A stretch of DNA of 16,736 nt from Thermacetogenium sp. UBA4966 (GCA_002397275.1 DHAA01000132.1:1-16736); one strand, 5' to 3'; shown: positions 1 to 7,194, numbered from the stretch's first letter. Translations and numbers: made by a program. Notes: generated by a model from the sequence alone, not told the origin.

Positions 1-82
1 TTCCTCCTATGTTTCAAAATATTGATTTTATTCAGTTATTTTTATTAATTCTTGATAACCAGTTATTGACTTGCGGAGTGCC

Positions 83-287
83 GGATCGGCTGCAGAAAAT
101 GCGAATCTACCAGAGGGCCCAAATAGAGCACTATTGGCTGCTTGACCCGCAGGCGAAATCCCTGGAATGCTTTGCCTTGCATGACTGCCTCTACGCCCTG
201 GTTGCCTCCGGTATGGACGAAGAAGTTGTGGAACACCCGGATTTCACGGGGTTGTCGATTCCATTGAAATCCTTGTGGTCAAAGTAA
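83..287 (+). pseudogene. Truncated Uma2-family nuclease gene (3' remnant)
   Basis: Only the last 68 or so codons of a Uma2 (DUF820) gene survive, beginning near DRLQKMRIYQRAQ and ending LKSLWSK before TAA. The sequence is nearly the same as the 3' end of the intact Uma2 gene at 6423-7178. The catalytic part (the QPD aspartate and the IEV glutamate seen in the intact copy) is missing, so the fragment cannot be an active nuclease. An open frame continues upstream to an ATG at 9, but residues 1-24 come from AT-rich DNA unrelated to Uma2, so I read that part as a chance extension. The break in homology at about position 83 marks where the gene was cut off by deletion or insertion. Confidence 0.85.
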
Positions 288-289
288 AA
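83..289 (+). repeat. Direct repeat, copy 1 (uma2 3' end)
   Basis: These 207 bp align without gaps to 6974-7180, with about 11 mismatches counted by eye (about 95% identity). Similarity stops abruptly on both sides, a few bases after the stop codon on the right. Both copies point the same way and bracket the ABC/fmdE block. Confidence 0.9.
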
Positions 290-294
290 CAAAG

Positions 295-316
295 GCGAGG
301 CATCAGGATACCTCGC
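295..316 (-). terminator. Weak rho-independent terminator of the transport operon
   Basis: GCGAGG (295-300) and CCTCGC (311-316) form a 6-bp stem with a 10-nt loop. Read on the minus strand the stem is followed by CTTTGTTTT, and it lies just past the stop of the ABC exporter gene at 335. On the plus strand there is no T-run, so the minus-strand reading is preferred. Confidence 0.5.
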
Positions 317-334
317 GGATAGAGCGAATTTATG

Positions 335-2110
335 TCAACCTGTTTTTTCCTCAAATACGCCGCTATCAGATGCAAGATCGTACATTTTATATAAATCATA
401 ATAGACGCCTTTCTTAGCCATCAGTTCTTGATGGCTTCCTTGCTCTTCAATGCCGTTGGCAGTCAAAACCAGAATGACCTTGGCATTACGAACAGTCGTC
501 AGGCGATGGGCGATGGTAAAGGTAGTACGCCCATGTGCCAGGCGTTCCAGAGATTGCTGAACCAGACGTTCGCTCTCATTGTCCAGGGCGGAGGTCGCTT
601 CATCAAGAATCAGGATCCGGGGATTTTTCAGGAAAACACGGGCAATGCTGATCCTCTGTTTTTGTCCGCCGGACAGTTTAACCCCGCGTTCGCCGACATA
701 TGTATCATACTGTTGGGGCAGTTGGCGGATAAACTCGTCCGCACCTGCCTGCTCGGCGGCCCGTATAACTTCTTCTCGGGAAGCGTCCGGACGGCCGAAG
801 GAAATGTTATCGTACACGGTTCCTGAGAAAAGATAGACATCCTGCTGGACAATGCCGATTTTCGAGCGCAGGGAGTGCAGTTTAAGCGTCTTGATATCCT
901 TCCCGTCGATCAGGATGCGGCCGCCTGTCACATCATAGAAACGCGGAATCAGGTTGCACAGGGTGCTCTTGCCGCTGCCGGAGGGACCAACCAGAGCGAT
1001 GCTCTCTCCCGGCGCCACATGCAGGTCAATGTCGGACAAAACAAGCGCCCCCTGCTCATTATACTGGAAGCTGACATGTTCAAACTCTATTCCACCCGCC
1101 ACTTCCTCTAGTTCCTGAGCATCCTCCGCATCCTTCAGGTCAACAGGGGTATCCATGATCTCTACAAAGCGTTCGATCCCTGTTATACCGCGCTGGAACT
1201 GCTCTGTAAAATCAATGACGCGTCTTATTGAAACGAGCAAGGTACTGATATAGAGCAGATACGCCGTCAGTTCTGCCGGGGAAATCTGGCCATTGATCAT
1301 GAACAGCGCTCCGGCCACCACAACCAGAATGTACATCAGGCCGTCAAAGGTCCTGGTCGTAGCCTGGAACCCCCCCATATAGCGATACATCTCCTCCTTG
1401 ATACCGAGAAAGGTCTGGTTGCCCCTTTCAAATTTATCAGATTCAATCGACTCATTGGCAAAGGATTTGACAATCCTGACGCCGAGCAAGCTGTCCTCGA
1501 CCTGAGCATTAATTTCACCGATCTGACGCCGCGATTTCATAAACGCTCTGCGCATCCGCTTGTTGAAGTATGAGGTACTGAGCAGCATAAAGGGCAGAAT
1601 GGCAAAGATGATCAGTGTCAGCCAAATATTCATCGACGACAGAATGATGAAAGAAACCACAAGCTTAAAACCGGATATGAAGAAGACCTCGGGACAGTGA
1701 TGGGAAAACTCAGTGACCTCAAACAGGTCGTTGGTGATTCTGGCCATGATCTGCCCGATCTTGGTGTTGTCATAAAAGGAAAAGGACAGTTCCTGCAGGT
1801 GTTCATACAGATCACGGCGCATATCGGTCTCGATTTTGGCGCCCATGATATGCCCGACCGAAGCCATGTAATAAGTAGCCGCGGCATCAATGACTCTAAG
1901 GACCACGTACAGCAATCCCAAGCGCAGGATAAAAGAAACAGTAAGCGCGGCCAGGTCCTTCGTGCCAATATCAATGATCTCGCGGACGATAAGCGGCAGA
2001 ACAAGTTCACACACCGTGGTCAGCGAGGCGCAGAGCATGTCAAAGATCAGGATCCAGCGATATTTTTTGTAATAGGGGATAAACCTTTTGAGCAACCTTT
2101 TTATTTTCAT
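335..2110 (-). CDS. ABC exporter half-transporter (permease-ATPase fusion)
   Basis: This is a 591-residue protein with an N-terminal six-helix exporter domain (about residues 15-310) and a C-terminal nucleotide-binding domain, the usual size for a homodimeric MsbA/BmrA-type exporter. Visible motifs are Walker A GPSGSGKST (375-383), the Q-loop QQD near 422, signature LSGGQ (479-483), Walker B ILILDE (499-504) with EATSALD, and the switch histidine in TIAHR (535). It would sit in the cytoplasmic membrane and pump a lipid, drug or peptide outward; the substrate cannot be read from sequence. It follows the importer ATPase gene by 18 bp on the same strand, so it is probably the last gene of that operon, although exporters are not a standard part of such importers. 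The SD before the ATG is weak (AGGCGA), which suggests lower translation or coupling. Confidence 0.92.
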   Translation of the reverse strand: MKIKRLLKRFIPYYKKYRWILIFDMLCASLTTVCELVLPLIVREIIDIGTKDLAALTVSFILRLGLLYVVLRVIDAAATYYMASVGHIMGAKIETDMRRDLYEHLQELSFSFYDNTKIGQIMARITNDLFEVTEFSHHCPEVFFISGFKLVVSFIILSSMNIWLTLIIFAILPFMLLSTSYFNKRMRRAFMKSRRQIGEINAQVEDSLLGVRIVKSFANESIESDKFERGNQTFLGIKEEMYRYMGGFQATTRTFDGLMYILVVVAGALFMINGQISPAELTAYLLYISTLLVSIRRVIDFTEQFQRGITGIERFVEIMDTPVDLKDAEDAQELEEVAGGIEFEHVSFQYNEQGALVLSDIDLHVAPGESIALVGPSGSGKSTLCNLIPRFYDVTGGRILIDGKDIKTLKLHSLRSKIGIVQQDVYLFSGTVYDNISFGRPDASREEVIRAAEQAGADEFIRQLPQQYDTYVGERGVKLSGGQKQRISIARVFLKNPRILILDEATSALDNESERLVQQSLERLAHGRTTFTIAHRLTTVRNAKVILVLTANGIEEQGSHQELMAKKGVYYDLYKMYDLASDSGVFEEKTG

Positions 2111-2128
2111 TCAGCTTCGCCTATTTTC

Positions 2129-2935
2129 TCAAATCCCAACTTTTCCCAGTGATGAATTCACGGCAACTCTCTTATCGGGAAAAGGAACAATAAGCGGGAT
2201 TCCCCTGTGTTCGATAATATCTACGTGTATGCTATACACTTCTTTAATGTTTTCGGGGGTCATTGTTTCCAATCCGCCATAGGAAAAGACGCGTGAATCC
2301 TTTAGAAATACAAAGCGGTCACAATAACGTATAGCAAGATTGAGGTCATGAATAATGATAGCCACGCAAATATTGTGTTCTTTTGCTATTTGTTTTACTA
2401 TGCTCAGCACTTCATGCTGATTGAGCGGGTCCAGGCTGCTCGTCGGCTCGTCAAGCATCAATAGCTTCGGTTCCTGTGCCAGCGCTCTGGCAAGCATCAC
2501 CTTTTGGGCCTCGCCGCCTGAAAGCTCGGATACATTGCGCAGTACAAAATCCTCCAGGTGCATCTTTTCTATCATGTCGTAAACGATTTGCCTATCTTCT
2601 GATGTCGCATCCCACTTGATATACGGTTTTCGGCCAAGGAGGACGGAATCAAACACGGTCATATTATTAAATGAATTATTCTGCTGCACATACGCGATAT
2701 TCTGCGCCATCACGTTTTTAGTCATATTATACACGTTTTTGCTGTCAACGAGAACGACGCCTTTATTTGCGGGACAGATACGGTCAATACATTTTAACAA
2801 TGTAGTTTTACCTGCTCCGTTATTCCCCAGAATGGCTATACATTGATTCTTTTGTATATCGAAGCTTATATCCTCTAGAATATTTCTAAAGGTTGGGTTG
2901 TAGGCGAAGGTAATATTATCAATTTCAACACCCAT
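2129..2935 (-). CDS. FecE/BtuD-type ABC importer ATPase
   Basis: This 268-residue ATPase powers the type II importer formed with the next two genes upstream in the operon. Walker A GNNGAGKTT is at 37-45, the Q-loop QQN near 84, signature LSGGE at 138-142, Walker B LLMLDEP at about 158-164, and the switch histidine in IIHDLN at 196. The frame is open to 2980, but I start at the ATG at 2935: it has AGGGGG upstream and the protein then begins at the usual first strand (GVEIDNITFAY). This start overlaps the end of the permease gene by 11 nt, with the SD inside the permease codons, which points to translational coupling. The last 25 or so residues beyond the core are variable in this family. Confidence 0.93.
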   Translation of the reverse strand: MGVEIDNITFAYNPTFRNILEDISFDIQKNQCIAILGNNGAGKTTLLKCIDRICPANKGVVLVDSKNVYNMTKNVMAQNIAYVQQNNSFNNMTVFDSVLLGRKPYIKWDATSEDRQIVYDMIEKMHLEDFVLRNVSELSGGEAQKVMLARALAQEPKLLMLDEPTSSLDPLNQHEVLSIVKQIAKEHNICVAIIIHDLNLAIRYCDRFVFLKDSRVFSYGGLETMTPENIKEVYSIHVDIIEHRGIPLIVPFPDKRVAVNSSLGKVGI

Positions 2936-4007
2936 TTTTATCGAACCCCCTAAACAGAAGGTAAAGGAACATAGGAGCACCCAAAAATGAAGTGATAGCC
3001 CCTATCGGAAGTATAACCGGCGCGATTATAAGCCTGCCGAATGTGTCGGCCAGAATGAGAAGCAACGCTCCGGCAGCCGCGGAGCACGGGACAAGGTAGC
3101 GGTAATCGTTCCCGACGAACCTGCGCATCATATGCGGAGCCACAAGACCCACAAAACCGATAATACCCACAAAAGATACCGCTACCGCCGCGTTCAGAGA
3201 ACTTATACCCATACTGATCAGCATCACCGCTCTCGTGTTAACGCCGAGGCTTTTAGCCGTATCCGCTCCGCTAGCCATGGCGTTATAATTCCAGCGGTTT
3301 AGCAAAAAATACACCAGCGTAATGAAAAATATAACCGCAAGAATCAAAAGCTCTGTCCAGCCTGCCGAACCTAGATTTCCGAAAGTCCAAAACACAACTG
3401 AACTGATTTTTGTTTCATCCGCAAAGTATTGGAGCAAAGTACTGCCGCCGGTAAATAAAGAGCTTAAAGCAACCCCGGCCAAGATCAGGCCTGCGGGTCC
3501 CAGTTCCTTTTTAAACTGGGATAAAATAATTACTACAAAAGTGGACAATGAGCCGCATAAAAAAGCGCATAAGGTCACTATGTAAGGATTATTTATGGTA
3601 ACCGCTGTTGCGGCGGAGTCGGAATTCACAACTCCGCCGCCGAACACTATAATCCCTAATGCCGCGCCGAATGCAGCGCCCTGAGATACGCCAAGCGTCG
3701 AGGCTGACGCCAGAGGGTTTTGCAGCACACACTGCATGACGGCGCCGGCTACAGCCAGGGTAGCGCCCACAAGGATAGCCGCGATGACCCGCGGCAGTCT
3801 TATTCCCATAACGACTGTATGGAACTGTGCTTCTCCCTTGCCGAGTATCGATCTTATTACTTCTAATACAGGGATATCCAGGGAGCCGGCACTGACAGCG
3901 AAAAGCGCTATGACAATAGTTGCGAAAACGGCTATCGCGAATACAAGACTTTTTCTTTTAATAAAATCGTTGTATGCTTGGAGTTTAGTTATATCGTCGT
4001 TTGCCAT
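2925..4007 (-). CDS. FecCD/BtuC-type ABC importer permease
   Basis: The 360-residue protein is very hydrophobic, as expected for the ten-helix FecCD family that forms a homodimeric channel in the membrane for iron-siderophore, vitamin B12, haem or molybdate uptake. Family landmarks include RLPRVIAAILVGATLAVAGA near residue 70, QNPLASASTLGVSQGAAFG near 95, and the C-terminal GIIGFVGLVAPHMMRRFVG coupling region that contacts the ATPase. The N-terminus (about residues 1-18) is charged and cytoplasmic, before the first helix. It starts 6 nt after the stop of the binding-protein gene and overlaps the ATPase gene, so all three must be cotranscribed. Family assignment is firm; the substrate is not determined. 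Confidence 0.94.
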   Translation of the reverse strand: MANDDITKLQAYNDFIKRKSLVFAIAVFATIVIALFAVSAGSLDIPVLEVIRSILGKGEAQFHTVVMGIRLPRVIAAILVGATLAVAGAVMQCVLQNPLASASTLGVSQGAAFGAALGIIVFGGGVVNSDSAATAVTINNPYIVTLCAFLCGSLSTFVVIILSQFKKELGPAGLILAGVALSSLFTGGSTLLQYFADETKISSVVFWTFGNLGSAGWTELLILAVIFFITLVYFLLNRWNYNAMASGADTAKSLGVNTRAVMLISMGISSLNAAVAVSFVGIIGFVGLVAPHMMRRFVGNDYRYLVPCSAAAGALLLILADTFGRLIIAPVILPIGAITSFLGAPMFLYLLFRGFDKNGC

Positions 4008-4013
4008 CTATCA

Positions 4014-5111
4014 TCACCGAATAGTCACTTTGCCGTAACCTGCGCCGGCAGCTTCAAGCTTACTAAGATAATCACCGTCGCCCAGGAAAAACTTAAAAAT
4101 CTCGCCGGCCTTTTCTTTAAATACTACATCCTTGAACTGTTCCGGATAGATCAAACTTGCAACATAATAACTATTAACAAGAGGAATCTCGACATTTGAA
4201 TAGTAGTGAGTAGAACTGGGATACTGATAAACTTTTCCCGACTCAACGGCTGTGAGATGTGCATAAAAATCCGGGTTTTCCGCATAATCTTTCTTAACAA
4301 GATTTACACCGCCGCTGTCAAGAAAAATAAATTGAGGATTCCACCCAATAATTTTTTCTTTGTCGATCAGCAACGCTCCTCCTTTATCGGATATGCCTTC
4401 AGTAACATCATTTGCGGCTATCGCTGTAAATACAGCATACTTCGTATAAACACCCTCTATGCCGTGTGCGCCTTTGAAAGTTGCGGCGGCACCTAAAACA
4501 GTGGGTTTCTCCGCATCAGGAACATCTGCCGTTCTGGTTTTGAGGTCCTTCAGGCAATCATTTATGTAGCTAATAACTTCCTCAGCCCTGTCTTTTACAC
4601 CGCAAACATCACCCAGGAGACGAAGAGCTTCCTCATAGTCTTTCTCGAATAAAGTGCCCATGGGTACCGCAACCACTGGAATACCCGTCTTAGTCTGTAT
4701 TTCATCCGCCAGTTCCTTTGTATATGTGCATAATATCACATCAGGGTGAACATTAATGATTTCTTCCGGATAATAATCGGTAGCACCGCTTGCATCCGTA
4801 CCAACGACAGGCAAGCCTGCCCACAGGTCTTTGTTGGCGTAAGCATATGCCTGGAGCGGGCTTACTGTTTTCTCGTCAAATCCACTTATTCCTACCACTT
4901 TATCCGCCAGCCCGAGATAGGTGATCATACGCGGTGTATTGGCAAGGGGAACAATCCTCTCTACGGTTGAAGGTATCTCAACCTCACGTCCAAGACTGTC
5001 TGTTATGGTTCTTGTCTCGGATGATGGTTTATTAGTTTCATTGTTTCCGCAGCCTGCGAATATGCATATTAAAAGAGCAAAAATCAAGATAAACACTGTC
5101 GATTTTTTCAT
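4014..5111 (-). CDS. FecB-type periplasmic-binding lipoprotein of an ABC importer
   Basis: This is a 365-residue class III solute-binding protein. The ATG at 5111 is chosen over the longer frame (GTG at 5162) because it gives a clean signal peptide: two lysines, a hydrophobic stretch, and a lipobox ending FAGC (cysteine at about residue 22). The mature protein would therefore be lipid-anchored outside the membrane. AGGAG lies 12 nt upstream. The mature part begins with the family pattern TRTITDSLGREVEIP and VERIVPL, followed by PEEIINVHPDVILC, typical of proteins binding iron-siderophore, cobalamin, haem or molybdate. It captures the ligand for the permease and ATPase encoded downstream. FmdE immediately upstream leads me to suggest molybdate or tungstate, by association only. 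Confidence 0.92.
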   Translation of the reverse strand: MKKSTVFILIFALLICIFAGCGNNETNKPSSETRTITDSLGREVEIPSTVERIVPLANTPRMITYLGLADKVVGISGFDEKTVSPLQAYAYANKDLWAGLPVVGTDASGATDYYPEEIINVHPDVILCTYTKELADEIQTKTGIPVVAVPMGTLFEKDYEEALRLLGDVCGVKDRAEEVISYINDCLKDLKTRTADVPDAEKPTVLGAAATFKGAHGIEGVYTKYAVFTAIAANDVTEGISDKGGALLIDKEKIIGWNPQFIFLDSGGVNLVKKDYAENPDFYAHLTAVESGKVYQYPSSTHYYSNVEIPLVNSYYVASLIYPEQFKDVVFKEKAGEIFKFFLGDGDYLSKLEAAGAGYGKVTIR

Positions 5112-5181
5112 TGTTGTTATAAACTCCTGTCTTTTTATTTGAACCTCTCTTAATACTTTCACACAACTGTCTTTCTCGCGT

Positions 5182-5199
5182 TAGCCCCTGTGGGGGCTA
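5182..5199 (-). other. Intercistronic hairpin between fmdE and the binding-protein gene
   Basis: TAGCCCC (5182-5188) and GGGGCTA (5193-5199) make a perfect 7-bp stem with a 4-nt loop. On the minus strand no T-run follows, so it is more likely an mRNA-stabilising or processing hairpin that raises binding-protein mRNA relative to its neighbours than a full terminator. Confidence 0.5.
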
Positions 5200-5212
5200 T
5201 CTTCTTTCACAA

Positions 5213-5740
5213 TTACCAGCCCCTGCCGTAGCTCTCAAAGCAGTCGGCACATACCGCTTTACCGTCCTGCAAATGCATTTTATGCTCAGGAGCGCCTTCG
5301 CCACAATTATCGCAGATAACGGTTTTAAACAACCGGGCCTTTTCCGGAAGATCAAACCTTGGTTCGGAAAAAGAAAAAATTTCATCCACAGGGGCGTTTA
5401 AAAGATACTCCTTCCTCTGTTGCCGGTCCATGTCTTCATTTTTCCACGGTTTGACACACACCCGCAGTTTTTTGCCGTTTACACGGTTAAAAAATGAAAA
5501 CGCCTGCTTGCCTGTGCCGCGGTAAATCAGATTTCCTTTTCCGATTGTGCAACTCAAAAGCGCCTGAACGGCATCTACTCCGCAGGCATCGTTTTCCGTT
5601 ACACAGACAATCTGTTCATCATCCGAAATTCCGATCCCCAATTTCTCAACAGCCGCTTCGCACGCCTTAAACCCGATAGCAAGCCCGGGGCATTCATGCC
5701 CATGAAACGCAACCGCCTTACTCCATAACTTCTCGTCCAT
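5213..5740 (-). CDS. FmdE family protein with C-terminal zinc ribbon
   Basis: The 175-residue protein matches the FmdE family, named for a gene in the molybdenum formylmethanofuran dehydrogenase operon of methanogens. In bacteria these proteins sit near molybdenum enzymes or transporters, and their biochemical role is unsettled. The N-terminal domain shows FHGHECPGLAIG (H13, H15, C17), ENDACGVDAVQ (49-59) and CTIGKGN (64-70), residues expected to bind a metal. The C-terminus holds a zinc ribbon, CDNC (143-146) and CADC (164-167). A strong AGGAGG precedes the ATG. It is the first full gene of the transport operon, about 100 bp upstream of the binding-protein gene. A metal-binding or metal-sensing role linked to the importer is my inference. 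Confidence 0.9.
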   Translation of the reverse strand: MDEKLWSKAVAFHGHECPGLAIGFKACEAAVEKLGIGISDDEQIVCVTENDACGVDAVQALLSCTIGKGNLIYRGTGKQAFSFFNRVNGKKLRVCVKPWKNEDMDRQQRKEYLLNAPVDEIFSFSEPRFDLPEKARLFKTVICDNCGEGAPEHKMHLQDGKAVCADCFESYGRGW

Positions 5741-5757
5741 TTTTGTTCTCCTCCTTT

Positions 5758-5949
5758 TTAAGTGTAATCATAACTATACAGAACAGTTAATCGTGGTATC
5801 GACATCTTCATAAATCTATCCGTCCTTATTGCCTTAGAGCACTTCGTCCCTGTAAATGGCCTTACTGATCGCCGCCGCAGATAACAGAACGGCCTAATCT
5901 GCTTAATCTTAATGAAAAATTTTTCACATAAAAATACAAATAGCCACAT
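5758..5949 (-). pseudogene. Decayed small gene in the fmdE leader
   Basis: An ATG at 5949 has a very good SD (GGAGGAAGGGTT before ATG) and opens a 63-codon frame starting MWLFVFLCEKFF. Its middle reads poorly (PFCYLRRRSVRPFTG), while another frame over the same bases gives a far more protein-like helix, AVLLSAAAISKAIYRDEVL, interrupted only by one TAG. After that the first frame again looks natural (KAIRTDRFMKMSIPRL). This patchwork is what a small gene looks like after one lost base, one gained base and one nonsense change. I do not know the family. The alternative is a leader peptide whose frame is real as read, or no coding at all. Confidence 0.35.
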
Positions 5950-5982
5950 AACCCTTCCTCCATGGAAAAGCCTTCGTGGCTT
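5942..5982 (-). promoter_or_regulatory. Alternative hairpins at the 5' end of the fmdE leader RNA
   Basis: On the minus strand, AAGCC/GGCTT (5978-5982 with 5968-5972) forms a small hairpin followed by a short T-run, like a weak terminator. The same AGCCAC (5976-5981) can instead pair with GTGGCT (5942-5947), with a further TACA/TGTA extension across a 3-nt bulge. The two folds exclude each other, and the second covers the ATG of the small frame at 5949. That is the architecture of an attenuator or translational switch. I do not recognise a known riboswitch class. Confidence 0.4.
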
Positions 5983-5998
5983 GTAATTATCTTATGAA

Positions 5999-6026
5999 AT
6001 TATGTAAACTAACTGAAACTTAACAA
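5999..6026 (-). promoter_or_regulatory. Probable sigma-A promoter of the fmdE-ABC operon
   Basis: TTGTTA (6021-6026) and CATAAT (5999-6004) are separated by 16 bp on the minus strand, each one or two bases from consensus. Transcription would start near 5992, leaving a leader of about 250 nt before fmdE. Confidence 0.45.
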
Positions 6027-6091
6027 CCTAAATTACTTTCCCTGGAACGGCATCCTTCGCGGATACATTTCTCCCGGGGAATCTGACTATT

Positions 6092-6109
6092 TTATAATTA
6101 TAATTATAA
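6092..6109. other. AT-only palindrome, three tandem TTATAA units
   Basis: TTATAA occurs three times in tandem, forming an 18-bp perfect palindrome that contains a TATAAT on both strands. It lies in the stretch from 6029 to 6318, where I see no convincing gene. It could be an easily melted site, a protein-binding site or chance low-complexity sequence. Confidence 0.4.
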
Positions 6110-6115
6110 CTTTTC

Positions 6116-6157
6116 GCTACAAAAACGCAGATTCCTGCTACTAATTGTAGCTTTTTT
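6116..6157 (+). terminator. Plus-strand rho-independent terminator-like hairpin
   Basis: GCTACAA (6116-6122) pairs with TTGTAGC (6145-6151) and is followed directly by six T. The loop contains a second small stem, GCAG/CTGC. No plus-strand gene ends here, so it may stop an unseen transcript, or it may be left over from a lost gene. Confidence 0.45.
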
Positions 6158-6242
6158 GAACAGAATAATTCCCGCAGCTTTTCCCGCTCATGAACCGCGC
6201 CGATACAAACCCCGTCGATATAGCCCATATCATATACTTTCA

Positions 6243-6254
6243 GGGGGCGCCCCC
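6243..6254. other. GC-rich 12-bp palindrome
   Basis: GGGGGCGCCCCC is a perfect palindrome in otherwise AT-rich intergenic DNA. Short frames reading across it on the minus strand change frame at this point. It could be a protein site or an insertion scar; nothing more can be said. Confidence 0.35.
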
Positions 6255-6318
6255 TTCTTCGATCATTTGCAGATAAAGTTTCAAGGCAGCATCTCGGGAT
6301 CTGTTGATGTTAGACTAC

Positions 6319-6346
6319 TTTAGTTGGTTTTAGTTGACAATAGTTT
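6319..6346 (+). promoter_or_regulatory. Ten-bp-phased direct repeats over the uma2 promoter -35
   Basis: TTTAGTTG occurs at 6319-6326 and again at 6329-6336, exactly one helical turn apart; a weaker copy (AATAGTTT) follows at 6339-6346. The second copy overlaps the -35 box. Such spacing suits cooperative binding of a repressor, possibly the HTH domain of the gene downstream. Confidence 0.4.
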
Positions 6347-6362
6347 ATAGATCAAATATACT
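6334..6362 (+). promoter_or_regulatory. Strong sigma-A promoter of the HTH-Uma2 gene
   Basis: A perfect -35 TTGACA (6334-6339), a 17-bp spacer and a -10 TATACT (6357-6362) lie about 60 bp upstream of the start codon. Transcription should begin near 6369. Confidence 0.8.
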
Positions 6363-6384
6363 AGAGGCGAATAATATTCTAACT

Positions 6385-6396
6385 GCTGCCGGCAGC
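6385..6396 (+). promoter_or_regulatory. 12-bp palindrome in the uma2 5' leader
   Basis: GCTGCCGGCAGC is a perfect palindrome between the predicted transcription start and the SD sequence at 6407-6412. It could be an operator or an RNA hairpin limiting ribosome access. Confidence 0.4.
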
Positions 6397-6422
6397 GGCG
6401 GCGAAAAGGAGGTTATCTGTTG

Positions 6423-7178
6423 ATGGACAAAGAATTAATTACCGCTCAGGCGCTGGCCGAAGCGCTGGATCTGTCCGTGGAAACGATTTGGAGGTACACC
6501 AGAGAGCGCAAAATTCCCTGCGTGGAACTGGGCGGCAGGCAGTACCGGTATAGGCTCGATGACGTCGTCAAAGCGCTCAGCGGCGGCGATCTCCTCGTCA
6601 GGGAAAACACCGCCTCTTATGAAACCAAACCCGCCAGGAAGCTCACATATGAGGACTATCTGGAAATACCGGATGAACCGGGCTACCGCTTTGAGATCCT
6701 TGACGGCATGCTGATCAAAGAACCGTCTCCCAGCGTTATCCACCAGCGCGCTTCCCGCAAGCTGCAAAGAATTCTGGAGGATTATTTTGAGGAAACGGAC
6801 CCGGAGGGAGAGGTCTTTAATGCGCCTCTCGATGTTACCCCGCTTGAATTTAACGTAGTCCAGCCGGACTTGTTTTATGTATCGGAAGCTCAGGAACCGA
6901 TAGTGAAAGATGCTCGCATCGACGGGGCGCCGGCATTGGCGATTGAGGTTATATCCCCTTCCAGCAGCCGCAAGGACCGGCTGCAGAAAATGCGGATCTA
7001 CCAGAGGGCCCAGATACAGCACTATTGGCTGCTTGACCCGCAGGCGAAATCCCTGGAGTGCTTTGCCTGGCATGACGGCCTCTACGCCCTGGTTGCCTCC
7101 GGTATGGACGATGAAGTTGTGGAACACCCGGATTTCGCAGGGTTGTCGATTCCATTGAAATCCTTGTGGTCCAAGTAA
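6423..7178 (+). CDS. HTH (excisionase/MerR-like) - Uma2 family nuclease fusion
   Basis: The protein of about 251 residues joins an N-terminal DNA-binding helix-turn-helix (roughly residues 5-55: LITAQALAEALDLSVETIWR then RKIPCVELGGRQYRY) to a Uma2/DUF820 domain (about 75-250) of the PD-(D/E)XK nuclease superfamily. The expected active-site pieces are present: the aspartate in VVQPDLF, the glutamate in LAIEVISPSS, then the lysine/tyrosine region KDRLQKMRIY and the family signature HYWLLDP. Uma2 proteins occur in many copies in some bacteria and their substrate is unknown. I take the ATG at 6423; a TTG at 6420 has slightly better spacing to the AGGAGG (6407-6412). The gene has its own near-consensus promoter with repeats over the -35 box, which suggests self-regulation through the HTH. 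Confidence 0.9.
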   Translation: MDKELITAQALAEALDLSVETIWRYTRERKIPCVELGGRQYRYRLDDVVKALSGGDLLVRENTASYETKPARKLTYEDYLEIPDEPGYRFEILDGMLIKEPSPSVIHQRASRKLQRILEDYFEETDPEGEVFNAPLDVTPLEFNVVQPDLFYVSEAQEPIVKDARIDGAPALAIEVISPSSSRKDRLQKMRIYQRAQIQHYWLLDPQAKSLECFAWHDGLYALVASGMDDEVVEHPDFAGLSIPLKSLWSK

Positions 7179-7180
7179 AA
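6974..7180 (+). repeat. Direct repeat, copy 2 (uma2 3' end)
   Basis: This is the partner of 83-289, in the same orientation, with about 11 mismatches in 207 bp. Recombination between the copies would delete about 6.9 kb carrying the fmdE and ABC genes. Confidence 0.9.
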
Positions 7181-7194
7181 GCTAATACGCGAGC

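Noticed and set aside
1..8. A possible minus-strand SD (TAGGAGGAA) at the very left edge.
   Set aside because: The start codon and gene would lie outside the window, so nothing can be tested.
6028..6228. A 66-codon minus-strand frame starting MGYIDGVCIGAVHEREKL.
   Set aside because: The first 20 residues look somewhat protein-like, but there is no SD, and the second half is read from the AT palindrome and the terminator-like hairpin. It may be a gene scrap; not enough to call.
6240..6311. A short minus-strand frame containing AALKLYLQM, reminiscent of IS1-type transposases.
   Set aside because: Only about ten residues resemble the family and the frame is closed by stops on both sides. It is too little for a mobile-element call.
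6435..7127. A 230-codon minus-strand frame opposite the HTH-Uma2 gene.
   Set aside because: It has no SD or recognisable domain and lies fully antisense to a gene with clear motifs, promoter and SD.
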